A stretch of 64,000 bases of DNA from NCBI RefSeq assembly GCF_003265705.1, contig NW_020312817.1, forward strand, positions 47,857,825 to 47,921,824, written 5' to 3'. Below, piece by piece: positions 11,840 to 23,189 of the stretch (positions are counted from its first letter, which is position 1; the number at the start of each line of letters is the position of its first letter). The notes under the pieces were generated by a model, which saw nothing but the letters and a program-made list of their open reading frames with translations, was not told the origin of the DNA and searched no databases. The position numbers and the translations under genes were made by a program. The stretch is from Callorhinus ursinus (lineage: Eukaryota > Chordata > Mammalia > Carnivora > Otariidae).

Positions 11840-14760
11840 TACATGTCCTTTCCAACTCAAAACACTGTTTCTTTATCTCTCATATTTAGGTAAAATGAAG
11901 GCAGATTTTGGCTAGAAGTCAAAAAGAGCTTATCTTACATACAGAAGAGTTGAAAAGGGAGATGGGATTTAAGAGTATATGAAGACAAAGATCTCATTAC
12001 TCTGTGAATCTCAGAAGAGTCAAAAAACTTGGAATTTGAATTACCACCACTACTTGGGGACAGTATTTAAAACAGAAAAATCACATGAGATTGTCTTGAA
12101 AGTAATTTTCAAAGCATGGATGAGAGGCCAAGTGAAAATTGTTCAGTATTTATAGGTGGTTCATCATCAGAAGGTGGACAGTCACAAAACAAAGGCATGT
12201 GTGATATCCAAATTACATATATTCAGAAAATCTAGAAAAAATAAACCAAAAGTACTAGCTAGCTAAAAACTGAAGAGTTAAAATAAACACTTACCCGAGG
12301 ATGGGCTTTTAGATATTCCATCATGTATTCAGGACAGGTCCATGAGCTTAGGTGACAGATAGAGCCCATGGAAATAGGATCTGATAGGGAATAAGTGAAG
12401 AAGTCTCATGTCTTTATCCACCTTTATCCATCTTTTATGCACCTGTTCAGCATGGCTAGCTAAACCTATTGGCCATGTATGAAAGAATGTAGATAGGAGG
12501 CAGACAAATAACACTATTGCTAAACTCTTATCATGTTCCATGAATTCATAGTCAAATATCAGACCAAGGCAATTATGAATAAGCTGGTTTCCAGCTCAGA
12601 TATTTGTGAGACGGGCAGCTGCTAATATTTCAGCCTGGCTTTAAATGTGGATCCAGAACAGGACAGTGAAGAGAAGTGAGGTTGTCTGTGGGCAAAGGGG
12701 ACTTTTGGGCTGAGGTAAGGTTTAAAGAGGTGATAGGACTACACTAAGGAACACATTCCTTACCTTTCTAATGTGTATTAGGGAATTTTGCCAGAAAACT
12801 TACATGGTATCACATGGAATTGTTATAAGAAACAAATATGTTTGCATTTTCGAAATACACAGAAGTTGTGTATTTTAAAAAGCTCCAAATAAATATTGGT
12901 TGAATAATATAGCTTTCCGAAGTTGTTTCCTGTTTTCTTCCTGAGCATCTTCATCTTTTTTAGGTCATGTGTCCGTCATTACATGGGCTACTTGCATCTG
13001 GCTTTTATATTCTGGTTGCTATATTTAGATATTTTAATTGACTCCTTTCACAGGGCAAGGTGTGTGACTCAATCATTACTCCCGACTACTGCATTGTTGA
13101 TTGTAATTTGCTCTTCAGGGTTTAGTGACTTTGCTTGGTTTGCCAAGTTTACCTAAAACAGACAAGACTACACTTCCCAAATATGAACTGTTAAAGAAGA
13201 AAAGCAAATTAATAATGTCTGTAAGAGTCTGGAGACTAATGAATAAAAAGAATCTAGACATAATTCAAATAATAACTAGTAATTTATGAGTTTAAGTCCA
13301 ATAAAATGGATAGTGTTCCAACTGTGGCTTTGCAAAACATTGTTTTACCCCTCCCTCTGAGTTTTTTTTATTTGTTTTTGTTTTACCCATAAAAATGCCT
13401 TTATTTAAGAAGAGTTTTAATTTTCAAAAAGAGGTTAATCAAACTGTTAGTCTGAGTTAATTAATTTAAATTGGTTTTTATTTTATCCTTTGCTAAAACT
13501 AGATTCTTTGAATGAAAAGCAAATCTATGGATATTGATGCCTCACCAAAAAACATTGTCAACTGCCACAGGTAGGCTAATAAAGTCTAAATTACTTAAAA
13601 TTTTTTTTTAGTTCGCATAAATACAAATTAATTGAAAACACCTTGGAAAATGGATATAAGCATACAAAAAAATAAAAATTACCTATAATTGTTTTTATGT
13701 ATTATGAATTTTATGTTCTTTCCTTCAGTTATGTATACACATGTACATATCACATACATGTATATGTATAACATATACATATACAACACTGTGTATCATT
13801 TCTAACATAATTTAAATTAATTTAATAAATCATGTGATACACATGTATAAATAGCTCTTATAATTGAACTCTTAGTATATTTTCAATTTATATGGGCCAT
13901 ATCTCCCATTTGGTCCTTGAGATACAGCCCTAAAAATAAACTGTAATTAAAATATATTAAGTCCATGCTTTTCAAGAATTCTCTCCTCTATTTTCCTATT
14001 GAAATAGTCAAGGATAATGGAGAAAAACCTATATTATCACAGAAAGCTGGTGATAGTTTCCATCTTTGTGCCAGAAAACATAAGGGCATTCTATAAAATT
14101 CAAAAGAATTTTATAGGAGAGAGAAAAATTCAACCAGGAGAAAAAAAATTCAACCATTAACAACAAACTCTAGCAGGGGATCCGGAGAGGTGTTCATCCA
14201 GTGACTTAAGGCCCAGGTCTGAAATGACAACTCTTCCTCTCAGTCCATTAGTGAGAACCGAGGCATGTGGCTATACTTAGTTGCAGGGAAAGCTGGGAAA
14301 TATATTTTTGAGCCAGTCAGAGCAGTCCTGTGTTCAGTCACAACTCTATTACTATGGAAGAAGGGAGAATAGATTTCAGTAATCAATCAACAGTGCCACC
14401 ATACTCTATAATTATTATTCACTGCAGAAAAAGTCATTTTAATGACTACACTTTTGTTCCCTATAATTTAAATCCCCCCTTTCTCTATACCAAATCAAGT
14501 GTAAAAGGCAAATCTTTACAAGACTTTCTAGCTGTTACAGAATAAAAATACAAAGTACATGGACTATGGATTGGGCTGGCAACTTTTGATTATATCGGAG
14601 ACTTGGTGTTAAAATTGATCAGCTCAGGGCCTCCAGTTTTGACCTGAGGAGTCACAGAGAGAACCAAATACTTCTATGACAGCTGTGAGAGATTCTTATT
14701 AGCCTTGGGACTGTGTTTGTGAAAACCAAATCCAAACAATGTTTTCTTTTGTTTTCCCTT
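11840..14760. other. Repeat-poor unassigned block
   Basis: About 2.9 kb with no confident transposon or gene. AT-rich; 13380-13860 has long A/T runs and alternating purine-pyrimidine (acatgtatatgtat) patches. Open frames at 12329-12541, 12923-13156 and 14330-14545 show no recognisable domain. Confidence 0.5.
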
Positions 14761-14775
14761 TAAATTATACATGTA

Positions 14776-14976
14776 GGGGCACCTGGGTGGCTCAGCCATT
14801 AACCGTCTGCCTTCGGCTCAGGTCATGATCCCGGGGTCCTGGGACCAAGCCCCGCCCGGCTCCCTGCTCCGCAGGAAGCCTGCTTCTCCCTCTCCCACTC
14901 TCCCTGCTTGTGTTCCTTCTCTCGCTGTGTCTCTCTTTGTCAAATAAATAAATAAAATCTTTTAAAAATAAATAAA
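14776..14976 (+). mobile_element. CAN SINE (SINEC), full length
   Basis: Head ggggcacctgggtggctcag, body with gatcccggggtcctggg, CT-rich tract and AAATAAATAAATAAAATCTTTT tail. Perfect 15-bp TSD taaattatacatgta at 14761-14775 and 14977-14991. Confidence 0.95.
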
Positions 14977-14991
14977 TAAATTATACATGTA

Positions 14992-15180
14992 TATAATATA
15001 TATCAAATTATAAATATTTATATGTAAAATTTAGTATATTAAATTGTAAATGTAAATATGTAATATATATTAAAATACATGTAACATATATGAGATCATT
15101 TAATTACATAGTTTATACATAATTCAATAAAAGAATTACATATATAATTTAATAAAATAATGATCTCTAGGATGTAGATA
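14992..15180. repeat. AT-rich low-complexity tract
   Basis: Almost pure A/T with repeated atatat, taaatat and taatata words, directly after the SINE. No further structure recognised. Confidence 0.6.
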
Positions 15181-15659
15181 GCTAGCTACATATGCATAGA
15201 TATCTTAGAGATCTTTTTTTTTCCTATGTTGTTCCTTTTTAATTCATCTTGATACTGTTAGATGGGTGAAATATCTTCTTGCATTTTTTCTGAAAATACT
15301 GACTAGAAGTTTTAAAAGTTTTCTTCTGTTGTCTGAATTTTCTTACATACTCAAGAATCTACTTTTAATTTCCTCATCTTGTTGTGGCTTTTTTTTTCTT
15401 TTTCACATTCCAAGCTTTTCTCAAATGTCTAATTATTTCTTTTTTTCTTATTGTTTCTTACTAGTTTGTCCATTTGCATCTAAGAATGAGAGGTTAGACA
15501 AGTGACCAAGGTAGTACTTTAGAAAGACTTGATGCCTGAAGGTCTTTGCTTTAGTGTGAATTGTGGAGATTAGAACATTCTGATCGGCATTCCTAAAGAC
15601 TAGTAGGAGTGGTGAATACATTCTCTGGGTTTTATTATTTTCAAGATGGGCCAATAGAT

Positions 15660-15830
15660 AGTAATTAAATAGAGTTTATCATTGTTTAATTTGCATATCT
15701 TTAATGACTGCACAGATTGAAGTTAATTTTATATTTTTATTAATCATTTGTCACTTTTGTTGAACTTGAATTATCTGTCCACACTCTTTGTCCATATTTC
15801 TATTGACTTTTTCTCATATTTCTAATTGAT
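15660..15830 (-). repeat. Old L1 fragment (ORF2 3' part, antisense)
   Basis: tttaatttgcatatctttaa then tgactgcacagattgaa and ttatctgtccacactctttg near 15771 follow the order of antisense L1 ORF2. Very diverged; the adjoining 15830-16140 may be a continuation. Confidence 0.4.
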
Positions 15831-16140
15831 TTCAAACACAGGGAAGGTATCAAACTTTATTTTTTTGTTTTTTTAATATTTTTCCAAATTTATTTTTAAT
15901 ATTTTTGTTGGCTTTGTTGATTTATTGATCTAAAAGTTATGTTGTAGAGAAACAAAATGTCTCATATTGTTCCTATATTTTATCTCCATTAGTATCATGT
16001 TTTAAAGTGTGTCTATCACCAAATTATATAAGTAGCCACTTTTATTTTCTTATAGTATTTTTTATTTATCAATATTCTAGAATCTAATTAATCTACAATC
16101 TAACTTAGTAGACATATGAGCAAGGATTTGCCTTAATTTT

Positions 16141-17205
16141 TTTTGCCAAATTTTTAGCCAAATGGTCCCCAAACTATTTATGAAATGACAGATTTTACAT
16201 ATTGATTTCAAATGCCAAGCATATTATAAACATAAATATGGGGGGAGTTGGCACTTACTCTTTTCCATTCCATTTCAGTTGTATCTTGTATGTGTGTGTG
16301 CATATCTTTCCTCACCCTAGAATGAGGCAACACGTGGGCATGCTCAAATTTTTTTTTAACAGGTATGGGACATGAGGGAGTCTTTGGTGTGGATCACTTT
16401 CTACCTCTGTGGCAACAGGGTAATTTTCTCAGATATCCAGCAAATAAATGTGCACAATACCTACCCAAAATTTCAGGATCTAAAAGCCTTCATCCTAATT
16501 TACTGATCTTCTGATACTTGAAGCACATGTATTTTAGGAAAACTAAAACATCTAGGGTGTGTTGTCCTCAAGATTGTCCTGGAAAGTGTCAAGGAAAAAA
16601 ACCAAACCAAACAAAATAAAACCTGTTTCCTTCACGGATGGTACTAAGAGGCTGAAGAATGAGCAGTTTTCAAGTTAGTCTTCCTGTGTCCATGAGTCAA
16701 GGGAAAGAACGTAGGGGAATTATAAAGGAACTTGCTACCTTCCTCTTTCCAGTCCCCTATTTCTTGAAGTTAGCCTGGACTATGATATGACCGGAACCCA
16801 GATTACTCCACTTATTATTTCTTATCCAGCTCTACCTTATTCATATCACTTCCATGCAGATATCATTATTGAATCATTAATCAGACTTAGTTTATGAGAC
16901 TTGCTTTTAGTGTTAGGTTTCTTCACTTCCTATTTCCTCCATAACCTCTTTTGGTGTTGTAGCAAGAATATGAGTGAAATCACATTAAAGTCTATTTACT
17001 GTATGTGATTTTGAGCCAGCACTCTATAGTTTTGAGAACTGATTAATATTAAATACACAATGAAATAGTGTTTGATGTGTTATACACATGTGATGTTAGG
17101 TACTTTCAGTGGTTAGCAAATCTGCTTTTGAAAAGGAAAAGAAATCTGTACTAATAAGCTAGTGCAGAGCATAGAACAATAACTGTTACAGGTCTTCTGC
17201 TAAAT
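16141..17205. other. Unassigned sequence, nothing recognised
   Basis: No gene or confident repeat. Confidence 0.45.
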
Positions 17206-17209
17206 TCCA

Positions 17210-17390
17210 AGGTTTTACAATTGGACAAACTGGATTCAAATCCTGTCTTGACCTTCTATTATTGATCTCACTTAGAAAAAGTCTTTTAATCCTTCCGGGT
17301 TTCAGTTTCCTCATCTGTGAAGTTTAAATGAGATCCAGGCCAGATGCATAAGTGTCCAACAAGTGAGAGCTATTATTTTTACCAGTGTTA
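17210..17390 (+). repeat. MIR SINE
   Basis: Sense MIR: actggattcaaatcctgtct near 17229, ttcagtttcctcatctgtga near 17301, atgagatccaggccagatgc near 17329 and a tattattttta end. Confidence 0.6.
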
Positions 17391-17420
17391 TTTGTTTTCC
17401 TTCAAATGCCCCTTTATTTA

Positions 17421-17619
17421 CAGCAATGCTATTCAAAGTGTGGACCCTGGACCAACAATACTAGCAGCAACTGGGAGTTTGTTAGGAATGCACATTCTCT
17501 GGTCCCCACCTGGACTTACTGAATTAGAAATTATAGAGGTAGAGCCCAGCCATCCATGGCTTAAAAGAAGCCTTCTAAAATATTTCTGATGCATGCCCAA
17601 GTTTGAGATCCATTGATTT
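17421..17619 (-). repeat. MER5A-like hAT DNA element
   Basis: Left end cagcaatgctattcaaagtg, then gaccaacaatactagcagca, gttaggaatgcacattctct, tggacttactgaattagaaa and a right end aagtttgagatccattg: the order and inverted end pattern of a non-autonomous Charlie/MER5A element. A young L1 integrated in its right terminus, duplicating gagatccattgattt. Strand is by pattern memory. Confidence 0.6.
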
Positions 17620-18177
17620 TTTTAAATTTTATTATGTTATGTTAATCACCATACATTACATCATTGGGTTTTTTTTATTATGTTATGTTATGTTAATCAC
17701 CATGCATTACATCATTAGTTTTTGATGCAGTGTTCCATGATTCATTGTTTGTGCATAACACCCAGTGCTCCATTCAGTACGTGCCCTTTTTAATACCCAT
17801 CACCAGGCTAACCCAACCCCCACCCCCTCCCCTCTAGAACCCTCTTTGTTTCTCCGAGTCCATAGTCTCTCATGGTTCGTCTCCCTCTCCGATATCCCCC
17901 CCTTCACTTTACCCTTCCTACTATCTTCTTTTTTTTTTTTTTTTAACATATAATGTATTATTTGTTTCAGAGGTACAGGTCTGTGATTCAACAGTCTTAC
18001 ACAATTCACAGTGCTCACCACAGCACACACCCTCCCCAATGTCTATCACCCAGCCACCCCATCCCTCCCACCCTCCAACACTCCAGCAACCCTCAGTTTG
18101 TTTCCTGAGGTTAGAATTCCTCATATCAGTGAGAACATATGATACATGCCTTTCTCTGATTGACTTATTTCGCTTAG
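17620..18177 (-). mobile_element. Young L1, 5'-truncated 3' end, antisense
   Basis: Complement of the carnivore L1 end: poly(A) as T-run plus attttattatgttatgttaa at 17626-17645, then the 3' UTR (acaccc-agtgctccattca), a second T-run near 17928, and finally tgattgacttatttcgctta at the truncated 5' side. TSD of about 15 bp (gagatccattgattt) at 17605-17619 and 18178-18192. The terminal 3' segment is present twice in tandem (17627-17668 and 17669-17726). Open frames here are noise. Confidence 0.9.
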
Positions 18178-18192
18178 GAGATCCATTGATTT

Positions 18193-19670
18193 GCATCATA
18201 TCCTTGCTCATATGAAATTTTCAATAAATCTTCTTACTGGACCCAAAATAAAATAAAACTAAAAATCATCATGGCAGCCACACATGACAAAATAATTATA
18301 TATAACACATTCATTCTTAATTTCCTTATGAACTAAATGGATATGTTAGCAATATTTACCAGGATAAAATAATAATTGGCAAGCATTATTCTAAGCATTG
18401 ATATGTTAATGGTCAATACTGGAATCATAGACTAAGCTACACTCATTGCTTTCTATAAATAAGCTCTATGATATTTTATTTCTAATTGTATCTCAAATAT
18501 AGGCCAATAGTTTGAAATTTTTCCATGTTACTCTCCCTTCAATCTTTTTTTTTTTTTCTGAAAGAGATATGTTTTTCATTAAATGTTCTGACCATGAGTC
18601 AGAAAATATCTCCTGGCCTACACCACCAAGTAGTTATCCACATATGGAGAGAGTTGAAATGACGCTGACCTCCAACACTTTGCTTAGGAAACTGCCTTCC
18701 CAGAAATTTAATGTGTGAATTCTATGATTTCAATTTTCCTGCATTATAGGTATCAGCTCAAGCTGGCAACTGCAGTCTTTGAGGTCAGCAGACAGTATTA
18801 ATAGACATGCCGTTAGTATTGCAGCTGTGTTAATGTGAAGTTTGAACCCCCTGGTTTAAAAAAAAAAGAAGGCAAAATGTATGTGAAACTTTCTGTAACT
18901 CCTCACAGTGTGAACTTTTACTCAGGTTTTCAGAACTGACTTCCTCTTCTACCCCACTCTCATTCCCACTGGGTATTTTTATTCATGTTTTAAAAATTGC
19001 AGGAATCTATTGTTAAACATTTATAAGAATTTCTTTTACTTTTTTAAGACATTCAAGTAGTGGTGCCTTTTGAAATATCATCAGATACAGAGTTCCCTTT
19101 GGAAAACCATTAAGTCAAAAAATTTACTTTCTTTTCCCTAAGGTGATACAGTGGTTTATCATTCACTTTCTAAATTCCTTAATCTGGTTCCCGAGAAGTA
19201 ACCATTTTATGTGCATTGTCAAATATCTGATGAGAATCTACTGATTTCAGAGCTGTTAGTTCTCAAAATTCCTAAAGGGCTTAAGTTTTGAAGACTTTTC
19301 TTTAGCGGCTTCTTCAAAACTTGTGTTTCTCTTTCGAATACAGGGATAGCAACTGTATCAGAATGGGCTTGAGTTTTTTATGATTACAGATTAGTTTTAA
19401 ACCCTAAAACCATTTCCATTTAGTTCTTAAAAATACTAGGGAAAACAAACGTAAAGTAAGCATGTATTTCAAAAGTAACTGTTATTTTACCTTTTTAAAC
19501 TATATGCCCTTTACAAATGCTAGACAGGCACTTCAGAGCCCATGGAGAAACAATGTGACAAAGTATGGGCTTTGGAGCTGAGAGGGAAATGACTGCTTTA
19601 CTGTGTATTAACTCTCTCTCCTTGAACATGCCACCTAGTGAACTTTTATAACTACTGATTCTCTCAGCTC
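18193..19670. other. Repeat-poor unassigned block
   Basis: About 1.5 kb without a confident repeat or gene. Confidence 0.45.
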
Positions 19671-19689
19671 TGCTGCCAAAGATTTTTAT

Positions 19690-19790
19690 TAAACTGCTCT
19701 GAGCTAGATTCTAGGCATCCATAGTTTGTAAAGCTCCCCAGGTGATTCCAATGAGCGGCCACTGTTCAGAATCGCTGCACAAAAGCATCA
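19690..19790 (+). repeat. MER5-like hAT fragment
   Basis: gtaaagctccccaggtgatt then ccaatgagcggccactgttc and agaatcgctgcac match the end of a MER5-type element in order. Confidence 0.45.
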
Positions 19791-20029
19791 GTCCTGCACC
19801 TTTCATGGGCTTCAGAAATACCTGTGGAGATTTTCCAAATTTTACATGCCCGCCTTTTAACCTTGGACAACTCTGATTCTGATTCAATAGAATGGGACAG
19901 ATTATCTTTAGGAGTTTCAGGAAGATTTTTTGGTGTCACTATTTTAGAATGTCTAAAATCTTAGAGCTGTCCACATTACCTTAATTCTGCCTCAGTTTCA
20001 TAACGGCTTCTAAGTGGCTTCTACATTTT

Positions 20030-20185
20030 CTCAGTTGATGACAACAATTTTGTGAAGTAGATATGGCAAAAATTGTCACCTCCACTTGACAGATCAAAAT
20101 ACCTGAGTTTAGAAAAACTAGGTACGCTTACCTTTAGCACTGAGTAAATGACAATGACTGAACTCATGCTTGGGTTGTGTAATGA
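20030..20185 (-). repeat. MIR SINE remnant
   Basis: tgtgaagtagatatgg, ccacttgacagatcaaaata and gaactcatgcttggg occur in antisense MIR order. Confidence 0.45.
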
Positions 20186-20189
20186 CAGT

Positions 20190-20375
20190 AATAATCATTA
20201 TAATGTATCAAGGGCTTACCATTGCTAGTTATTGTGCTAAGAGATTTACATTAATTTTTGTATTAATTAACTGACATGTCAGTTATTGCTTCCCTCCTTT
20301 TCTTTTCTAACTGAGGAAACTCCAGAGAACAGAATCACTTTGTTCAAATGTGGTGGTAAGCCAACTAAGCCTATA
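20190..20375 (-). repeat. MIR SINE remnant
   Basis: agggcttaccattgctagtt, attgtgctaagagatttac and aactgaggaaactccagaga match antisense MIR. It lies next to another MIR in the same orientation. Confidence 0.5.
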
Positions 20376-20858
20376 TGGAACACTGAAAATTATACTGTGA
20401 AATTTCTGCTATTTTCTTACTGATTGGAAGTCCTCCCTCCCCTCAGGGGCCCTTCCAATAAAGAAGAGGAGGCTTTGAAAGAAAGTGTGTCAGGAATATT
20501 GTTTATATCCACTGACTAGTGATCAATTCACCTGACTCAAATCCAACACATTACACCCTTTTAGTCATGACAGAAGAGGATTGTTTTGAATATGACTAAA
20601 ATTGTGAAATGTATTAATTTTTTAAATAATCAGGAAATATGTTTAAAGGTTAATATTTTAAAATTTATTAATTGATAATTTTTTATGAACATAAAATAAT
20701 AGAAATTTCGAGGGTCTCAAAACTATTACTATCAAAATCAGGTCTCTATATGTGTGCTTTGTTTGTGTAAAACTTCAAATAATAAATGTAATTATAGAGA
20801 CTGTAGAGAAACGTGTTGAAAACAATATTATGATCTTCCAGAAAACTGTTTCCACACC
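20376..20858. other. Unassigned AT-rich sequence
   Basis: No gene or confident repeat before the L1 target site. Confidence 0.4.
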
Positions 20859-20871
20859 AAGATACTCCAGT

Positions 20872-21137
20872 TATTGTTGGTGGGAATGCAACCTGGTGCA
20901 GCCACTCTGGAAAACAGTATGGAGGTTCCTCAAAAAGTTGAAAATAGAGCTACCATATGACCCAGCAATTGCACCACTGGGTATTTACCCCAAAGATACA
21001 AATGTAGTGATCCGAAGGGGTATGTGCACCCTGATGTTTATAGCAGCTATGTCCATAATAGCCAAACTATGGAAAGAGCCAAGATGTCCATCAACAGATG
21101 AATGGATAAAGAAGATGTGCTGTATATATGTGTGTGT

Positions 21138-21188
<51 letters not shown>

Positions 21189-21772
21189 AATATTATGCAG
21201 CCATCAAAAGTAATGAAATCTTGCCATTTGCAATGACATGGATGGAACTGGAGGGTATTACGCTGAGCAAAATAAGTCAATCAGAGAAAGACATGTATCA
21301 TATGATCTCACTCATATGAGGAATTCTTAATCTCAGGAAACAATCTGAGGGTTGCTGGAGTGGTGGGGGGTGGGAGGGATGGGGTGGCTGGGTGATAGAC
21401 ACTAGGGAAGGTATGTGCTATGGTGAGTGCTGTGAATTATGTAAGACTGTTGAATCATAGACCTGTACCTCTGAAACAAATAATACATTACATGTTTAAA
21501 AAAAAAGAAGAAGATAGTAGGAAGGGAAAAATGAAGGGGGGGAATCAGAGGGGGAGATGAGCCATGAGAAACTATGGACTCTGAGAAACAAACTGAGGGT
21601 TCTAGAGGGGAGGGGGGTGGGGGGATGTGTTAGCCTGGTGATGAGTATTAAAGAGGGCATGTATTGAATGGAGCACTGGGTGTTATGCGCAAACAATGAA
21701 TCATGGAACACTACATCAAAGACTGATGATGTAATGTATGGTGATTAACATAACATAATAAAATTTAAAAAA
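20872..21772 (+). mobile_element. Young L1, 5'-truncated, ORF2 C-terminus plus 3' UTR
   Basis: About 0.9 kb of a carnivore L1. The first 250 bp encode the C-terminal part of ORF2 (reading [18 protein letters not shown], then KEPRCPSTDEWIKKM), followed by a (CA)n tract, the end of ORF2 (EYYAAIKSNEILPFAMTWME), the G-rich 3' UTR and an AATAAAATTTAAAAAAAA tail. TSD aagatactccagt at 20859-20871 and aagatattccagt at 21773-21785, one mismatch. The 153-codon open frame at 20752-21213 runs from flanking DNA into this remnant and is not a gene. Confidence 0.93.
21127..21186. repeat. (TG)n(CA)n microsatellite inside L1
   Basis: tatatatgtgtgtgtgta passes into about 24 CA units. It sits where the L1 ORF2 has a tata/tgtgt stretch in related copies; the copy ending at 39775 has (TA)n at the same place, so the microsatellite grew from an element-internal seed. 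Confidence 0.9.
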
Positions 21773-21785
21773 AAGATATTCCAGT

Positions 21786-22555
21786 GGTTTTGGTTTTTAT
21801 TTTTATTTTTTTTAGGGTGAAGGTAAACAAGTTTTTCTTCAACATAACACTTCTAAAAAATCGTCAAAGCATTTTCATCCCCTCTAACACTGTAATTGAT
21901 GAAAACACAAGTGATTGACTTCCTGTTCATATTAAACTTCCATTGATATTTTTTTCTTATATATACACTTCTTTAGGGAGAGAATCAGACTGAAAATTTT
22001 ATCATTCCAGTATTTATCAGAGATCATTTTCTGCTTTAGTCTAGTCAGAATTTCCCCCTCTGCTTCAATCCTTTCCTTGCCTTTTTCAAGGCCTGTGTTT
22101 AGACCTAGAAGAGTAAACATTAATATTAGCCCTCAGTTGCGGAGAGGAGATAAAAAAGTGATTTTTATGACATTTCTCTAGATTTATAAGATTCAGTACA
22201 CATTCCTTTTGTTTAGGGCAAAATTATGAGACTATTGCTTCATGTAAGTTCTCTTTTACAATGCCAACTCTATGTTTGACAAGATGACAATTTCTGCCTA
22301 GCTGGACTTCTAAGATGTGCTAGACATGTTTATCTCATTTTGATACTTTTATTATAAACTATGTTTTCAACAACATAGGTCAAATTTTCCAAGATCCTAT
22401 CTTACAAAAGAAAGAATTCTAACAATTACTTGCCTTTTCTATTGCTTCTGGTTATGAAATGACTGTTGTCTGTCTGTGGACCAGACATTACCCAAGAGAA
22501 AAACCATCACTGGAATTTTGGAATTTTTAATATTAAAGAACATTAAGTAACATTT
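21786..22555. other. Unassigned AT-rich sequence
   Basis: No gene or confident repeat. Confidence 0.45.
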
Positions 22556-22559
22556 GTCC

Positions 22560-22650
22560 CAATCCTTTTATTTCAGAATTGGATTAACTGCAAACCAAAG
22601 AGGTGAAGTGACTTGCCCAAACCCAGGAAGCTAGGTCATAGTTCAAAGGT
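22560..22650 (-). repeat. MIR SINE remnant
   Basis: aaagaggtgaagtgacttgc then ccaaacccaggaagctaggt is the conserved antisense MIR core. Confidence 0.55.
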
Positions 22651-22859
22651 GACATAAACTAAGGAAATTGTTCTCGTCTATTGGATAGATTAATATTCCA
22701 TTAATTGCCATCTCTCATTTTAGTTATAAAGCCCTTGAACAATATTAATCCTGAGGAGGTTCATGTTTTAATTGCATAAAATATTGTATAAATGTTAAGT
22801 ATTTACAATACAGTATCTTTTCTATGAAAGTATTAGAAATAAGACATTAAGACAAAAGG

Positions 22860-23185
22860 TAGAAAAGATGACTTCTAACTAATGAGTCAAGGAAGAATTT
22901 TCAGGAAGGATGTTGCTTGATTTGCATTTTGAAAGAGAAGCAATTGCAAATATAAATAAATAAATAGCTTCTAAAGGTAAAGGGAGTATCATATGCAAAG
23001 ATATACCTCCTTAGGGAACAAGGAACAATTCTCTGACTAGAATGTAAATTTTTTAAGGAGGGGAAGAGCAACAACAGATTAAGATGAAGACAAGCAGATA
23101 TGAGAGACCCTCCCTATCATGCAAAGAGGTTTGGACATTAGCCTTTATTTTAAATGCAACTGGAGTTGAAATGATCAGATTAGGA
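22860..23185 (-). repeat. L2 LINE fragment
   Basis: gtcaaggaagaattttcagg near 22887, a diverged middle, then aagaggtttggacattagcc and gaaatgatcagattagg near 23169, in antisense L2 order. Confidence 0.45.
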
Positions 23186-23189
23186 ATTT

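Noticed and set aside
20752..21213. 153-codon plus-strand open frame with a His-Thr repeat
   Set aside because: It starts in flanking DNA, crosses the TSD into L1 ORF2 and ends in the CA microsatellite; the His-Thr run is (CA)n translated.
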